Shown here one piece after another: positions 26,459 to 34,282 of a DNA stretch of 64,000 nt. The notes beneath the pieces were generated by a model. That model was given only the letters and a program-made list of their open reading frames with translations. It made no database searches and was not told where the DNA came from. Origin of the DNA: Bradyrhizobium sp. SRL28 (lineage in GTDB: Bacteria > Pseudomonadota > Alphaproteobacteria > Rhizobiales > Xanthobacteraceae); contig NZ_JAHEAG010000005.1 of the NCBI RefSeq assembly GCF_018596315.1, forward strand, positions 248,001-312,000, written 5' to 3'. Numbering within the stretch: the stretch's first letter is position 1; every line of letters starts with the position of its first letter. A program made the translations under genes and the position numbers.

Positions 26459-27955
26459 ATGTGTTCCGCAATGCTCGTCGAAACTCCACCGCCCTTCGCG
26501 ACCGAAGCATTCGTCGATGCCGGCGCGGCCGTTGCCCGTCTCGAAGAGATCTACGAGCGCAACACCCGGTTCCTTCGCGATCGCTTTGAAGCCTATGTCA
26601 ATGGCAGGGCGTTCACGACGCGCGTGCGAGCCTGTTATCCGCTTGTGCGGATGACGACCGCGACCCATGCGCGGCTCGATTCGCGTCTCGCTTACGGCTT
26701 CGTCGCGGGGCCGGGCGTGCATGAGACCAGCGTGACGCGCCCGGATATTTTCCGCAACTATCTCACCGAGCAAATCGAGCTGTTGGTCAAGAACCACGGC
26801 GTGCCGGTTGAAGTCGGCGAGTCGAACGAGCCTATTCCGATTCATTTCGCCTATCGGCGGGACATCAACATCGAGGCGGCGCTGACTATTGCCGACAGCT
26901 CGGCCTTTACGCGAACGCTGCGCGACGTGTTCGATACGCCCGATCTTGCCGCCATGGACGATGCGATCGCCGACGGCACGTTTGAGCTGCCCCCCGGAGC
27001 ACCCGAACCCCTGTCCCTGTTCCGTGCCGCGCGGGTCGATTACTCGCTGCGCCGGCTCTATCACTACACCGGCACCGATCCTGAGCATTTCCAGAATTAC
27101 GTGATCTTCACGAACTACCAGTTCTATGTCGATGCCTTCGTGCAACTGTGCCAGCACCGTCTCGCATCGGGCGAGATCGGCCCCGATGCCTTTGTTGCGC
27201 CCGGGAATGCGATCACGCGCAATGCGCGGCTTGGCGGCGGCACGACCGGGATTACGCCCGAGCGCGCGCCACAGATGCCTGCCTTTCATCTCGTCGAGCC
27301 GGGCGATCGCGGCATTACCCTGATCAACATCGGCACCGGTCCGTCCAATGCGCGAAACGTCACCGACCACGTCGCGGTGCTGCGGCCGCACGCCTGGCTG
27401 ATGGTGGGGCATTGCGCGGGACTCAGGAATACGCAGCGGCTCGGCGACTACGTGCTCGCGCATGGTTACGTCCGCGAGGATCACGTGCTCGACCATGAGC
27501 TGCCGCTCTGGGTCCCGATCCCAGCACTTGCCGAGATGCAGGTCGCGCTCGAGGAAGCGGTCGGCGAGGTTACCGGGCTGACCGGCTTTGAGCTCAAACG
27601 GGTGATGCGCACCGGAACGGTCGCTAGCGTCGACAATCGCAATTGGGAAATCAGTGGCCCGTCGGTCATTCGACGGCTGTCGCAATCCCGTGCTGTCGCG
27701 CTCGACATGGAGTCCGCGGCGATTGCCGCCAACGGCTATCGCTTCCGCGTCCCCTACGGCACTTTGCTGTGCGTCTCCGACAAGCCGCTGCACGGCGAAA
27801 TCAAGCTCGCCGGCATGGCCAGCGAATTCTACCGGCGACGCGTCGGTCAACATCTGGAGATCGGCCTGAAGGCGCTCGAACGGCTCAAGCACCAGGAATC
27901 CGAGCGCCTGCATTCGCGCAAGCTCAGAAGCTTTGCCGAAGTCGCGTTTCAGTAA
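26459..27955 (+). CDS. amn: AMP nucleosidase
   Basis: A 498-residue enzyme that splits AMP into adenine and ribose 5-phosphate. The N-terminal Amn domain (about 20-190; RFEAYVNGRAF, TRPDIFRNYL, IPIHFAYRRD) precedes a nucleoside-phosphorylase-like catalytic domain. That domain has TLINIGTGPSNARNVTDHVAVLRPHAWLMVGHCAGLR (about 280-320), the substrate-binding VALDMESAAIAANGY (about 417-431) and the catalytic aspartate in CVSDKPLHGE. Length and motifs match full-length Amn. It is not obviously in an operon, with 224 bases upstream and a family C repeat immediately downstream. Confidence 0.95.
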   Translation: MCSAMLVETPPPFATEAFVDAGAAVARLEEIYERNTRFLRDRFEAYVNGRAFTTRVRACYPLVRMTTATHARLDSRLAYGFVAGPGVHETSVTRPDIFRNYLTEQIELLVKNHGVPVEVGESNEPIPIHFAYRRDINIEAALTIADSSAFTRTLRDVFDTPDLAAMDDAIADGTFELPPGAPEPLSLFRAARVDYSLRRLYHYTGTDPEHFQNYVIFTNYQFYVDAFVQLCQHRLASGEIGPDAFVAPGNAITRNARLGGGTTGITPERAPQMPAFHLVEPGDRGITLINIGTGPSNARNVTDHVAVLRPHAWLMVGHCAGLRNTQRLGDYVLAHGYVREDHVLDHELPLWVPIPALAEMQVALEEAVGEVTGLTGFELKRVMRTGTVASVDNRNWEISGPSVIRRLSQSRAVALDMESAAIAANGYRFRVPYGTLLCVSDKPLHGEIKLAGMASEFYRRRVGQHLEIGLKALERLKHQESERLHSRKLRSFAEVAFQ

Positions 27956-27958
27956 GCC

Positions 27959-28046
27959 GTAGGGTGGGCAAAGCGATAGCGTGCCCACCATCTATCCGGA
28001 TCGCCGCATCGACAATGGTGGGCACGCTTCGCTTTGCCCACCCTAC
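27959..28046. repeat. Palindromic intergenic repeat, family C copy 1
   Basis: Arms GTAGGGTGGGCAAAGCG..GTGCCCACCAT and ATGGTGGGCACGC..GCTTTGCCCACCCTAC. Other copies are at 39142, 46902 and 56461. Confidence 0.9.
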
Positions 28047-28238
28047 GAAGCTCGGTTAACGCTGTGATGGTGAAGACACAGCATCTCCTCGATCACGAAA
28101 AAATCTTCTCAGCGCTCTTGCAACTGAAAGATGTTTCGTTTATTGACCCGCTCCTTCGCTTTGGCCATGGGTTCGGGCTCGTTGTGATCCCGACTGGCGC
28201 GGGCCGGTTTCCGGTTTCGTGTTCCGCCAGGTGAAGAC

Positions 28239-28310
28239 GCGATAGTAGCTCAGCGGTAGAGCGTCGGGGTGACCCGAAGGTCGCCGGTTCGATTCCGGTC
28301 TATGGCACCA
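28239..28310 (+). ncRNA. tRNA-like RNA with a GTGA tetraloop in place of the anticodon loop
   Basis: A 72-base sequence that folds as a complete tRNA except in the anticodon arm. Acceptor GCGATAG / CTATGGC pairs 6 of 7 (G3-G70 mismatch). T8 and A9 are present. The D-stem is GCTC/GAGC with loop AGCGGTA. The T-stem is GCCGG/CCGGT (one G-T pair) with canonical loop TTCGATT. The variable loop AGGTC is canonical, and the 3' end is discriminator A plus encoded CCA. The anticodon stem TCGGG/CCCGA is perfect but encloses only GTGA, a GNRA tetraloop, so there is no seven-base loop and no anticodon. It could not decode and would be a tRNA mimic. It lies directly before a second tRNA-like unit and upstream of a slipin gene. 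Confidence 0.75.
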
Positions 28311-28384
28311 CAAAGGATAGCTCAGTTGGGTAGAGCAGATGAATCATAATCATCGGGTCGTGGGTTCGAATCCCGCTCCGCTCC
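28311..28384 (+). tRNA. tRNA-like sequence, CAT anticodon, defective acceptor stem
   Basis: It begins at the base after the CCA of the preceding unit. The D-arm GCTC/GAGC (loop AGTTGGGTA), anticodon arm GATGA/TCATC with loop ATCATAA (CAT: Met, or Ile if modified) and T-arm GTGGG/CCCGC with loop TTCGAAT are all canonical. The acceptor strands CAAAGGA and TCCGCTC pair at only 4 of 7 positions, and no CCA is encoded (the next bases are GGT). It is probably not a standard aminoacylated tRNA. It may be a degenerate tRNA or the second module of a tandem tRNA-like RNA. Confidence 0.6.
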
Positions 28385-28716
28385 GGTTCAGCCTAAAAAG
28401 CTGATTCCCATTGAAGTGGACCGGACGCGCGCTTCAGTCGCAGTCCGGCCGTATTGCCGCAAGGCTTTTCGTCCGAACCAAGACACTGTGAGACCGGCTT
28501 TGCGCCGCGGTGGATACCGCTTGCGTTGATGCCGGGTGGCAACGTTCGACCGCTCGACACATGTCGGGCGATCGCGCGCGTGCGCCCGTCATCGCGCAGG
28601 CTGAAACCCGGCCCGCCGAGCTTTCAGGAAGCGTCGTCCGCGTCCTCACGTCCTTGCAAAACGAAACCCGCGTTCCGACCCTGCGAGGGCCGGAGGGCAA
28701 ACCATGGAGGCGTGCC
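28385..28716 (+). other. Leader between tRNA-like units and slipin
   Basis: 332 bases without a supported gene. Visible features are a CAGC-N7-GCTG mini-hairpin at 28389-28403 and a CCGGAC/GTCCGG hairpin at 28421-28448. GGTTC at 28385 can pair with GAACC near 28476. There is no clear terminator run, so the tRNA-like units and slipin could share a transcript. The slipin frame is open back to 28510 but GGAGG at 28706 marks the ATG at 28717. Confidence 0.5.
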
Positions 28717-29868
28717 ATGACCTGGCATTTGCTGATGAAGACGTTGACGGTGAAGGATGGCGAGCGCGCGTTGCTGACGCGCGATGGCAGGCTCGAGCGC
28801 GTGCTCGAACCCGGTCGTCATCGGCTGTTCGATCTGCGGCGTCAGTTGACGGCGGAGATCTTCAGCGTCGTTCGCGCTGAATTCCCCGCGGAGCGTTATG
28901 CCGTGCTGAAGGCCGCGCGGCCCGATCTCGCTGCCGAGCTGTTCGAGGCGGTGGAGACGAAGGCGAACGAGATCGCCATCGTCAGCCTTGACGGCCGTCC
29001 CGTGCACCTGATGACGCCCTGGCAGGCGCGCGTCTACTGGAAGGTCGCGACGTCAGTCGATGTCGAGCGCATCGACGTGACCAACGATCCCCGCGTGACC
29101 GCGCGCCATCTGGCGATGATCGAGCGCAACCGTCCCACCATCGTGACGGAAGCGGTGGTCGAGAACCACGAGGCCGGCTTGCTCTATGTCGAGGGCCGGT
29201 TGCTGGAGCGGCTTGCGCCCGGACGACACGCCTTCTGGATCGCCGGCCGCAAGATCGAGGTCAAGCGCCTCGATCTGCGTCCCCAGGCGGTCGAGATCAC
29301 CGCGCAGGAAATGCTGACCAAGGATCGCATCGCGCTGCGTGTGACCCTGACGGCATTCCGCCGGATCGTCGACCCCGAGCGCGTGGTCGCGGCCGTGCCC
29401 GACGTGGATGCGTGGCTGTACCGCCTGGTGCAGTTCGCCATCCGTGAAGCGGTTGCCGGCCGCACGCTCGACGAGGTGCTGTCGGCGAAGGCAGCACTCG
29501 ACGCGGAGCTGCGGGACTACGTCCGCGACCGTGTCGCAGACAGCGGTGTGGAGGTCACGGAGCTCGGCGTAAAGGACGTGATCCTGCCCGGCGAGATCCG
29601 CGAGCTCGTCAACAAGGTGGTGGAGGCGGAGCGGGTCGCGAAGGCAAACCTGATCCGCCGGCAGGAAGAGACCGCGGCGACGCGCTCGCTCCTGAACACC
29701 GCCAGGCTGATGGAGGAGAACCCTCTGCTGCTGCGGCTCAAGGAGCTGGAGTCGCTGGAGCGGCTTGTGGAGAAGGTCGGTCGGATCGACCTTCATGCGG
29801 GTGACGGGCAGGGTTTTGACGCCCTGCTCACCAAGCTGGTCCGCCTCAAGCCCGCGGAGAACGCGTAA
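28717..29868 (+). CDS. Slipin (stomatin/SPFH-domain) protein lacking a membrane anchor
   Basis: A 383-residue SPFH-family protein. It begins MTWHLLMKTLTVKDGERALL and then LEPGRHRLFD, with no N-terminal hydrophobic anchor. A repeat-like second half has LYVEGRLLERLAPGRHAFWIAGRKIEVKRLDLRPQ followed by the SPFH core (QEMLTKDRIALRVTLTAFRRIVDPERV, DYVRDRVADSGVEVTELGVKDVILPGEIRELVNKV). A helical tail (EAERVAKANLIRRQEETAATRSLLNTARLMEENP) can oligomerise. GGAGG six bases before the ATG fixes the start. Slipins of this cytosolic type are, from memory, reported beside RtcB in RNA-repair operons; here the tRNA-like units precede it directly and RtcB is 4 kb upstream. Confidence 0.9.
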   Translation: MTWHLLMKTLTVKDGERALLTRDGRLERVLEPGRHRLFDLRRQLTAEIFSVVRAEFPAERYAVLKAARPDLAAELFEAVETKANEIAIVSLDGRPVHLMTPWQARVYWKVATSVDVERIDVTNDPRVTARHLAMIERNRPTIVTEAVVENHEAGLLYVEGRLLERLAPGRHAFWIAGRKIEVKRLDLRPQAVEITAQEMLTKDRIALRVTLTAFRRIVDPERVVAAVPDVDAWLYRLVQFAIREAVAGRTLDEVLSAKAALDAELRDYVRDRVADSGVEVTELGVKDVILPGEIRELVNKVVEAERVAKANLIRRQEETAATRSLLNTARLMEENPLLLRLKELESLERLVEKVGRIDLHAGDGQGFDALLTKLVRLKPAENA

Positions 29869-30498
29869 CAGCAAGGGTCGCCTACGGGCGGCCCTTCACT
29901 GATGAGCGGAATGCTGCAGGGAATGACAATTCGTCGAGGCGAAATCATGAGAGTATCTCAGGCCATCGACGGCAGAATGCTTGGCAAGGCGCCCCAGGCA
30001 AACACATTCCGGTTGAGAATGTCATCGGTCACGTCGGCATCTTCTCCCTCGACGCCGGCGGCAACGGCACGCCGCCTGTCATCCGTTACGGGCGGATCGG
30101 CACGGCGGTGCAATAGCGCGACACTAGTGGCTGCATTACAACGCCAGCGGCGCAACGCTGGACGCGGATCTCGTCGTGGCTGCGCCGCGCATTGAGAAGC
30201 ACGCCGTTTCAAGCGCTAATCGGCTTGCCGTGCGCCGGAAATGGAACCGCACGGCCCCGTAAGCTTACGGTGTTACCCATGCGTATTTTGCGGTTGCGTC
30301 CGGAGGCCCATTTGCATCTAACTCCTTGAGACCCCGCGAGCAGTTCGCCTCGCGCCCGAGGGTTTGGATTTTATTAGAGTTCGAGTTTGTTTCAGTGAAT
30401 GTGTGTAGAGAGGGCAGATTTAAGCTCATGTTCAGGCCGCCGTTCCGGGACGCTCCAAATAGCGATGGTCGCGGACGCCTCACCGCGGGTTCCCCGCA
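29869..30498 (+). other. Intergenic region with decayed coding fragments
   Basis: 630 bases between slipin and a Crp/Fnr gene. No intact gene is evident. A probable signal-peptidase remnant lies at 29961-30116 (listed separately). After it the frame from about 30130 to 30262 reads WLHYNASGATLDADL.. and stops without a start. The 30290-30430 stretch is AT-richer and may hold the promoter of the next gene. Confidence 0.45.
29961..30116 (+). pseudogene. Possible remnant of a signal peptidase I (LepB) C-terminus
   Basis: In the frame ending at TAG 30116 the translation reads HIPVENVIGHVGIFSLDAG and then NGTPPVIRYGRIGTAVQ. The pattern P-x-E-N-x-I-G followed by a hydrophobic strand and R-[YWF]-x-R-I is like the end of S26 signal peptidases. 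In the neighbouring frame just upstream IDGRMLGK resembles the preceding D-S-R-x-L-G motif, so a frameshift would join them. No N-terminal part with the catalytic Ser/Lys is nearby. The match is from memory and short. Confidence 0.35.
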
Positions 30499-31278
30499 GT
30501 GACGCCTCCTGCGGGAATAGGTAATCGCCTTCTTGCTGCATTGCCGGCATCGGATCTCGACCTGCTTAGGCCCGAGCTCGAGGTGATCGCGCTCGATCAG
30601 GACGCGGTCATTTCGCGGGCGGGCGACGCGATCGAATACGTCTTCTTCCCTTATAGCGGCGCCATCTCGCTGATGATCGAGATGGCGGACGGGCATACGG
30701 TTGCCATCGCCGCAGTCGGGCGCGAAGGGGCGGTAGGTATTCTTTCGGTGCTCGGGCCGTCGTCTGCAGACAATACCGCGGTCGTTCGTGCGGCCGGCAC
30801 CGCCGCCCGGATACCCGCATCGCGATTTCACAGCGCTTTCAACCGGAGCCCTGCGATACGGCACGCGGTCCAGATTCACGTCAAGGCGATGCTGAAGCAG
30901 CTTCAGCTCGGTTCGGCCTGCAACGCGCTTCACCCGGTCGAAGCGCGTATGGCTCGCTGGTTGCTCCAGCTTCGCGACCGCGTCGACCATGATGTGCTCC
31001 CGCTCACCCAGCAGGCGCTTTCGCAAATACTCGGTGTGCGACGTACGACCGTGACGCTTCTGATGCGCAATCTGCGCGCGCGTGGAGCGATCAGGTCCGA
31101 TCGACGAGGCCTGATCGAGATCGACCCGGCGCGGCTCGCGGCGGCAGCGTGCGAATGCCACAACGTCATGCATCTCGAAGTCGAGGAGATGTTCGCGACG
31201 AGTTTGGCCCGATCGCGCGCGGCGGCTCCGCCCGAGGATCGGCGCATTCCAGGAATCGGCTCAGGCGGTACCGTGTGA
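30499..31278 (+). CDS. Crp/Fnr family transcriptional regulator
   Basis: A 259-residue regulator with GTG start. The N-terminal effector domain (about 10-140; LRPELEVIALDQDAVISRAGDAIEYVFFPYSGAIS) is of the type seen in rhizobial Crp/Fnr proteins of unknown ligand. The C-terminal winged helix includes LTQQALSQILGVRRTTVTLLMRNLRARGAI. No FNR cysteine cluster is present at the N-terminus; a C-x-C occurs late (ACECHN), too far C-terminal for an Fe-S sensor of that family. It is monocistronic as far as can be seen, converging with the small gene at 31337. Confidence 0.88.
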   Translation: MTPPAGIGNRLLAALPASDLDLLRPELEVIALDQDAVISRAGDAIEYVFFPYSGAISLMIEMADGHTVAIAAVGREGAVGILSVLGPSSADNTAVVRAAGTAARIPASRFHSAFNRSPAIRHAVQIHVKAMLKQLQLGSACNALHPVEARMARWLLQLRDRVDHDVLPLTQQALSQILGVRRTTVTLLMRNLRARGAIRSDRRGLIEIDPARLAAAACECHNVMHLEVEEMFATSLARSRAAAPPEDRRIPGIGSGGTV

Positions 31279-31336
31279 GCGCGTTTCGGCGCAACCGCTC
31301 GACCTTCCCCCGCTGCGGCGTTTCCGAAGAGCCGCA

Positions 31337-31561
31337 TCAAACAGCGGATTCACCGTCCGATCCGGTTCTCTGCCGCCGATCTCGGCCGAGTGCCGACCCG
31401 GAAGCCGCCGCCTCGAGCCTCGCAATCTCTCGCAGCACCTTCGCCGTCTGGCGCAGATCATTGCGCTCAGGTCCGGGCTTCAACCGTCGTGCTTCGTAAA
31501 GAAAGTCCTTGGCCTGCAGCAGCCAGGTGGATGTTTCAGCCGATATTTGCATTCGCGCCAT
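31337..31561 (-). CDS. Small conserved hypothetical protein, 74 residues
   Basis: Begins MARMQISAETSTWLLQAKDFLYEARRL and continues as an amphipathic helical protein (LRQTAKVLREIARLEAAA) ending in a polar tail. GGGGGC precedes the ATG. Sequences of this kind recur in Bradyrhizobium genomes to my knowledge. No function is known. Confidence 0.6.
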   Translation of the reverse strand: MARMQISAETSTWLLQAKDFLYEARRLKPGPERNDLRQTAKVLREIARLEAAASGSALGRDRRQRTGSDGESAV

Positions 31562-31603
31562 GGTGTGCCCCCATCGCGATGACAGCCTGATCTATGTCGA
31601 TGC

Positions 31604-31810
31604 TTACGCCAGCGCGCCGCGGTACCGGACCCGGATGCTCGGCTCGTCGACCCAGGCTTCCCGCGCGAACCAGGCGTGATCGGCGCGGCAAATCGGGCAA
31701 CGGGTGCGCGAGAAAAACACCGCACTGCGCCCAAAGCTCTCACGATCAGTCTGGATGCCGGTGGGAATCGCGTGTCCGGTTTGCGGACACTTCACCATGA
31801 CCATACCCAT
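31604..31810 (-). CDS. Small zinc-ribbon-like hypothetical protein
   Basis: A 68-residue protein with VKCPQTGHAIPTGIQTD near the start and RCPICRADHAWFAREAWV in the middle. This gives C-P-x-T and C-P-x-C half-sites plus His, consistent with a small metal-binding ribbon. GGGAGG five bases before the first ATG supports the start at 31810 over the in-frame ATG at 31798. The role is unknown; the gene may be cotranscribed with the 31337 gene 42 bases downstream. Confidence 0.65.
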   Translation of the reverse strand: MGMVMVKCPQTGHAIPTGIQTDRESFGRSAVFFSRTRCPICRADHAWFAREAWVDEPSIRVRYRGALA

Positions 31811-32018
31811 GTCGCCCTCCCTGGAAAATTTTTTTGCCTCTTGCAGAAAAGCACCGGCCGGTTGGTGTTCGCCTCTTGTCGGTGCGGGTTACTTGGGGGG
31901 GCATCGCGCACCTGTCTGATCGAGCATGGGGCAGTGGGGCTCATGCTCGCTACTGGGCTTATTCCTACCGGCCGGATCCCTCCTCAAACGAACCTTGGAC
32001 GTTAATTGAGCGGGCTTT

Positions 32019-32480
32019 TTAGCCTGCCTGGTGGAGAACCTTGCTGAAGTGCTTCCTGATCGGCTCACCCGTTTCGCTCGCAAGCTTCTGGGTAAGCGCC
32101 CACAATTCCCTGTTCTGGTCGGAAGCGGTGTCGAACGCTTTGCGCGTTTGCGTCGCGGACAAGGTAAAAACATCGCTCGCTGACTTGCTGCCGCAGAGAT
32201 GGATGAAGAAATCGAGCGCAGAGCCTGCGTTGGCGTTTGAGATTTCAAACACCTTCAGCCCGTAGTCGGTCGCGCTTCTGGCGTTGTTCGAATAGGTCTC
32301 GCGCAGCGCTTCCGTCATCTCCTCCGACGCGGCCTTCACCTTCTCGAAGCCTTCCCGTGCGCGGACGAGAACCTGCTCGTTGCCGCCGATACCAGGCAGG
32401 GCGATCTTCGAGAAGTCCAACAGTGGCATCCCCAAAACACTGGTTCCGTTCGTTGTCACTTTCATTTCACTTTCACTCAC
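32019..32480 (-). CDS. Phasin family protein
   Basis: A 153-residue helical protein of Phasin_2 type. It has VLVRAREGFEKVKAASEEMTEALRETYSNNARSATDYGLKVFEISNANA and SALDFFIHLCGSKSASDVFTLSATQTRKAFD, followed by LASETGEPIRKHFSKVL. Phasins of this pattern bind polyhydroxyalkanoate granules in Bradyrhizobium. The start is GTG at 32480 or ATG at 32465 (MKVTTNG); a weak AGG favours neither strongly. It is a standalone gene and the second phasin-domain protein in the window. Confidence 0.9.
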   Translation of the reverse strand: MSESEMKVTTNGTSVLGMPLLDFSKIALPGIGGNEQVLVRAREGFEKVKAASEEMTEALRETYSNNARSATDYGLKVFEISNANAGSALDFFIHLCGSKSASDVFTLSATQTRKAFDTASDQNRELWALTQKLASETGEPIRKHFSKVLHQAG

Positions 32481-32829
32481 GCAACATTACCTTTCTCAAG
32501 CGAAAGCATTCTCCGCGACGCTCGCCAGCGTCACGAGAGCTCGCGCTCCGTGTTCGATCAGATTTTGGATGAGCCTTGATCCAGCCCCGACGTTACTTTG
32601 CGCCAGGAGAAGTCGGACTGTCGGTTCGGTTTGCGACTCTCGCGAAAATTATTTTTGAGATTGTCAACACACACCATCGTATATTTACGGTGCCATGTGC
32701 ATAACAGGGATATCTCCACGAGCGTGAAATCTTTCCTTCAGCGTGACGTTGCGAATTTTTCAGCGCGACGCTGCGACGGGCGTCGGTGTTCACTGCGCAG
32801 TGCCGGCCATGCGCACCGTCTGCTTAAAC

Positions 32830-32857
32830 AAAACCCCGGCATCGGTGCCGGGGTTTT
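32830..32857 (-). terminator. Rho-independent terminator, near-copy of the groEL terminator
   Basis: Stem AACCCCGGCA/TGCCGGGGTT with a short loop, flanked by A and T runs. The sequence is almost the same as the one after groEL at 36343, including the following GCATTCCTTG. Confidence 0.8.
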
Positions 32858-32920
32858 GCATTCCTTGCGTATCGTTTTGAAGCACTGGACGTAGAAATCC
32901 ATTCTGCCCTTGCTGCCGTT
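32858..32920 (-). pseudogene. Probable remnant of a groEL 3' end
   Basis: After the terminator the plus strand reads GCATTCCTTG..ATCG..CTGGACGTAGAAATCCATTC. The true groEL end reads GCATTCCTTG..ATCG..CTGGACCTTAGAAGTCCATGC. The bases encoding Met-Asp-Phe-stop are recognisable but the stop is damaged. This suggests a lost second groEL copy or a duplicated groEL tail. Confidence 0.5.
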
Positions 32921-32926
32921 CGGCTG

Positions 32927-34118
32927 CTACTTGTCGTCCTTGCTCGAAATCATCGCGCCGTAGACCATCGACCTCAGTTCGGCATGATAGGCGGCGCGGA
33001 TCGACGGGCCTTGCACGAAGACGATACCGACCAGCTTTTCCTTCGGGTCGACGAAGTAGCGCGGTCCGGTGATGCCGCCCCAGAACAGGTCGCCGACGTT
33101 ACCCTGGAACGGAGCGCCGCCGGCGCTCACCCTGACCGGATTGACCAGGCTCCAGGAATAGCCGTCCCCCGGGTGGGCGACGCCCCGCATCGTTCCGATC
33201 TGATCGGCCAGTGCCCATCGAACGGTCATCGACGAGAGCAGGCGCTTGCCGTCGAGCGTTCCGCCATTGACGAGCATTTGCAGCAGCCGGAAGTAATCGC
33301 TTGTCGTGGATGCCATGCCCGCGCCACCCGAAAACCGCTTGGGCGCCCGCGTCACGTTCAGCCAGTCGAACACCCACATGTCGGGGTCCGTCGGCAGCGG
33401 CCGCGCGTAGCGTGCGACAGCGTCACCTTGAACGTGAAACGTGGTGTCGTTCATCCTGAGCGATCGAATATTCGAAGGAGGTGCCCGGCGAGAAAGCCAG
33501 CGGCAATGTCGCCAGCTTCTGCAGCATCTCGTCGGCCGTCATGTTGTCGACGCGATCGATGCCCAGTTCCTTGTATTTGCTGCGCAGCGGATTAAGCGGG
33601 AAGAAGAAATAGGTGAAGCCGGCGCGATGGGTCATCAGATCGTGAACCGTCGGCTGGCGCGTCGGGGCGGCGAGTTCGGACGTCGCATTGCCGCTGGCGT
33701 CTTTCTTCTCGATCTTGAGGTCCTTGAGCTCGGGAAGGTAGAGCGCGATCGGCGCCATGACCTGCAATCTGTTCTGCTCGAACAGCCGAAGGGCGGCGAC
33801 GGTGGTGATCAGTTTCGTCGACGAGGCAATCGCATGAACGGTGCTGCGCTGCATCGGGACTTTCTTGTCCTTGTCCGCCCATCCGATCGCCTCGTGAAGA
33901 ACCACCTGACCGTCACGGGCAATGAGCACGACCGCGCCCGGCGTTCTGCCCTTGTCGACGTCGGCCTGCAACCATCTCGTGATGGCCTTCAGTTTCTCGG
34001 TGTCGAACCCCGCACGCGATGATGCCGCGGCGACCACCGCGTCGCGCGCCAAGCCGGGTACGGGCGCAGCGAGCGCCGTGCCCGTCGCCAACAAAAGTGC
34101 CAGTGCGATGTTGCGCAT
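32927..34118 (-). pseudogene. Serine hydrolase (beta-lactamase/class C-like), broken by deletion and frameshift
   Basis: Two reading frames make up one exported serine hydrolase. Upstream part (34118-33423): signal peptide MRNIALALLLATGTALAAP, SSTKLITTVAAL with the catalytic S-x-x-K, then TVHDLMTHRAGFTYFF and PGTSFEYSIA. Downstream part (to 32927): MNDTTFHV, GGAGMASTTSDYFRLLQMLVNGG, and PRYFVDPKEKLVGIVFVQ. In the family about 30 residues lie between FEYSI and LGMNDT; here they are missing and the frames differ. So a deletion plus frameshift near 33450-33465 has removed part of the active-site domain. The rest is well kept, so the lesion is probably recent. Confidence 0.85.
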
Positions 34119-34282
34119 GGTTGCTTCTCCCCCTGTTTTGAAGCCTGCTTCGGGGCAAAGGTGCGCGGCCGGCAGCTTCTTGTTATGGAACCAGATTAGA
34201 CTAATTAGTACGATGTCGCACTATATACCTTGGAATAGCGTGGAGATGGTGCGATGCAGGATTTCGCGGGTGCGATAAGGTC

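Larger units (their letters stand above)
32481..32926. other. Intergenic region with terminator and groEL-end remnant
   Basis: 446 bases between the phasin promoter side and the broken serine hydrolase. It holds a terminator (32830-32857) and, just beyond it, a stretch resembling the groEL 3' end (listed separately). The 32640-32720 part is AT-rich and likely promoter sequence for the phasin gene. No gene is supported. Confidence 0.5.

Noticed and set aside
28067..28234. 55-residue frame ending five bases before the first tRNA-like unit
   Set aside because: No family match and no good ribosome-binding site; AT-richer than neighbours and more likely promoter or leader for the tRNA-like RNAs.
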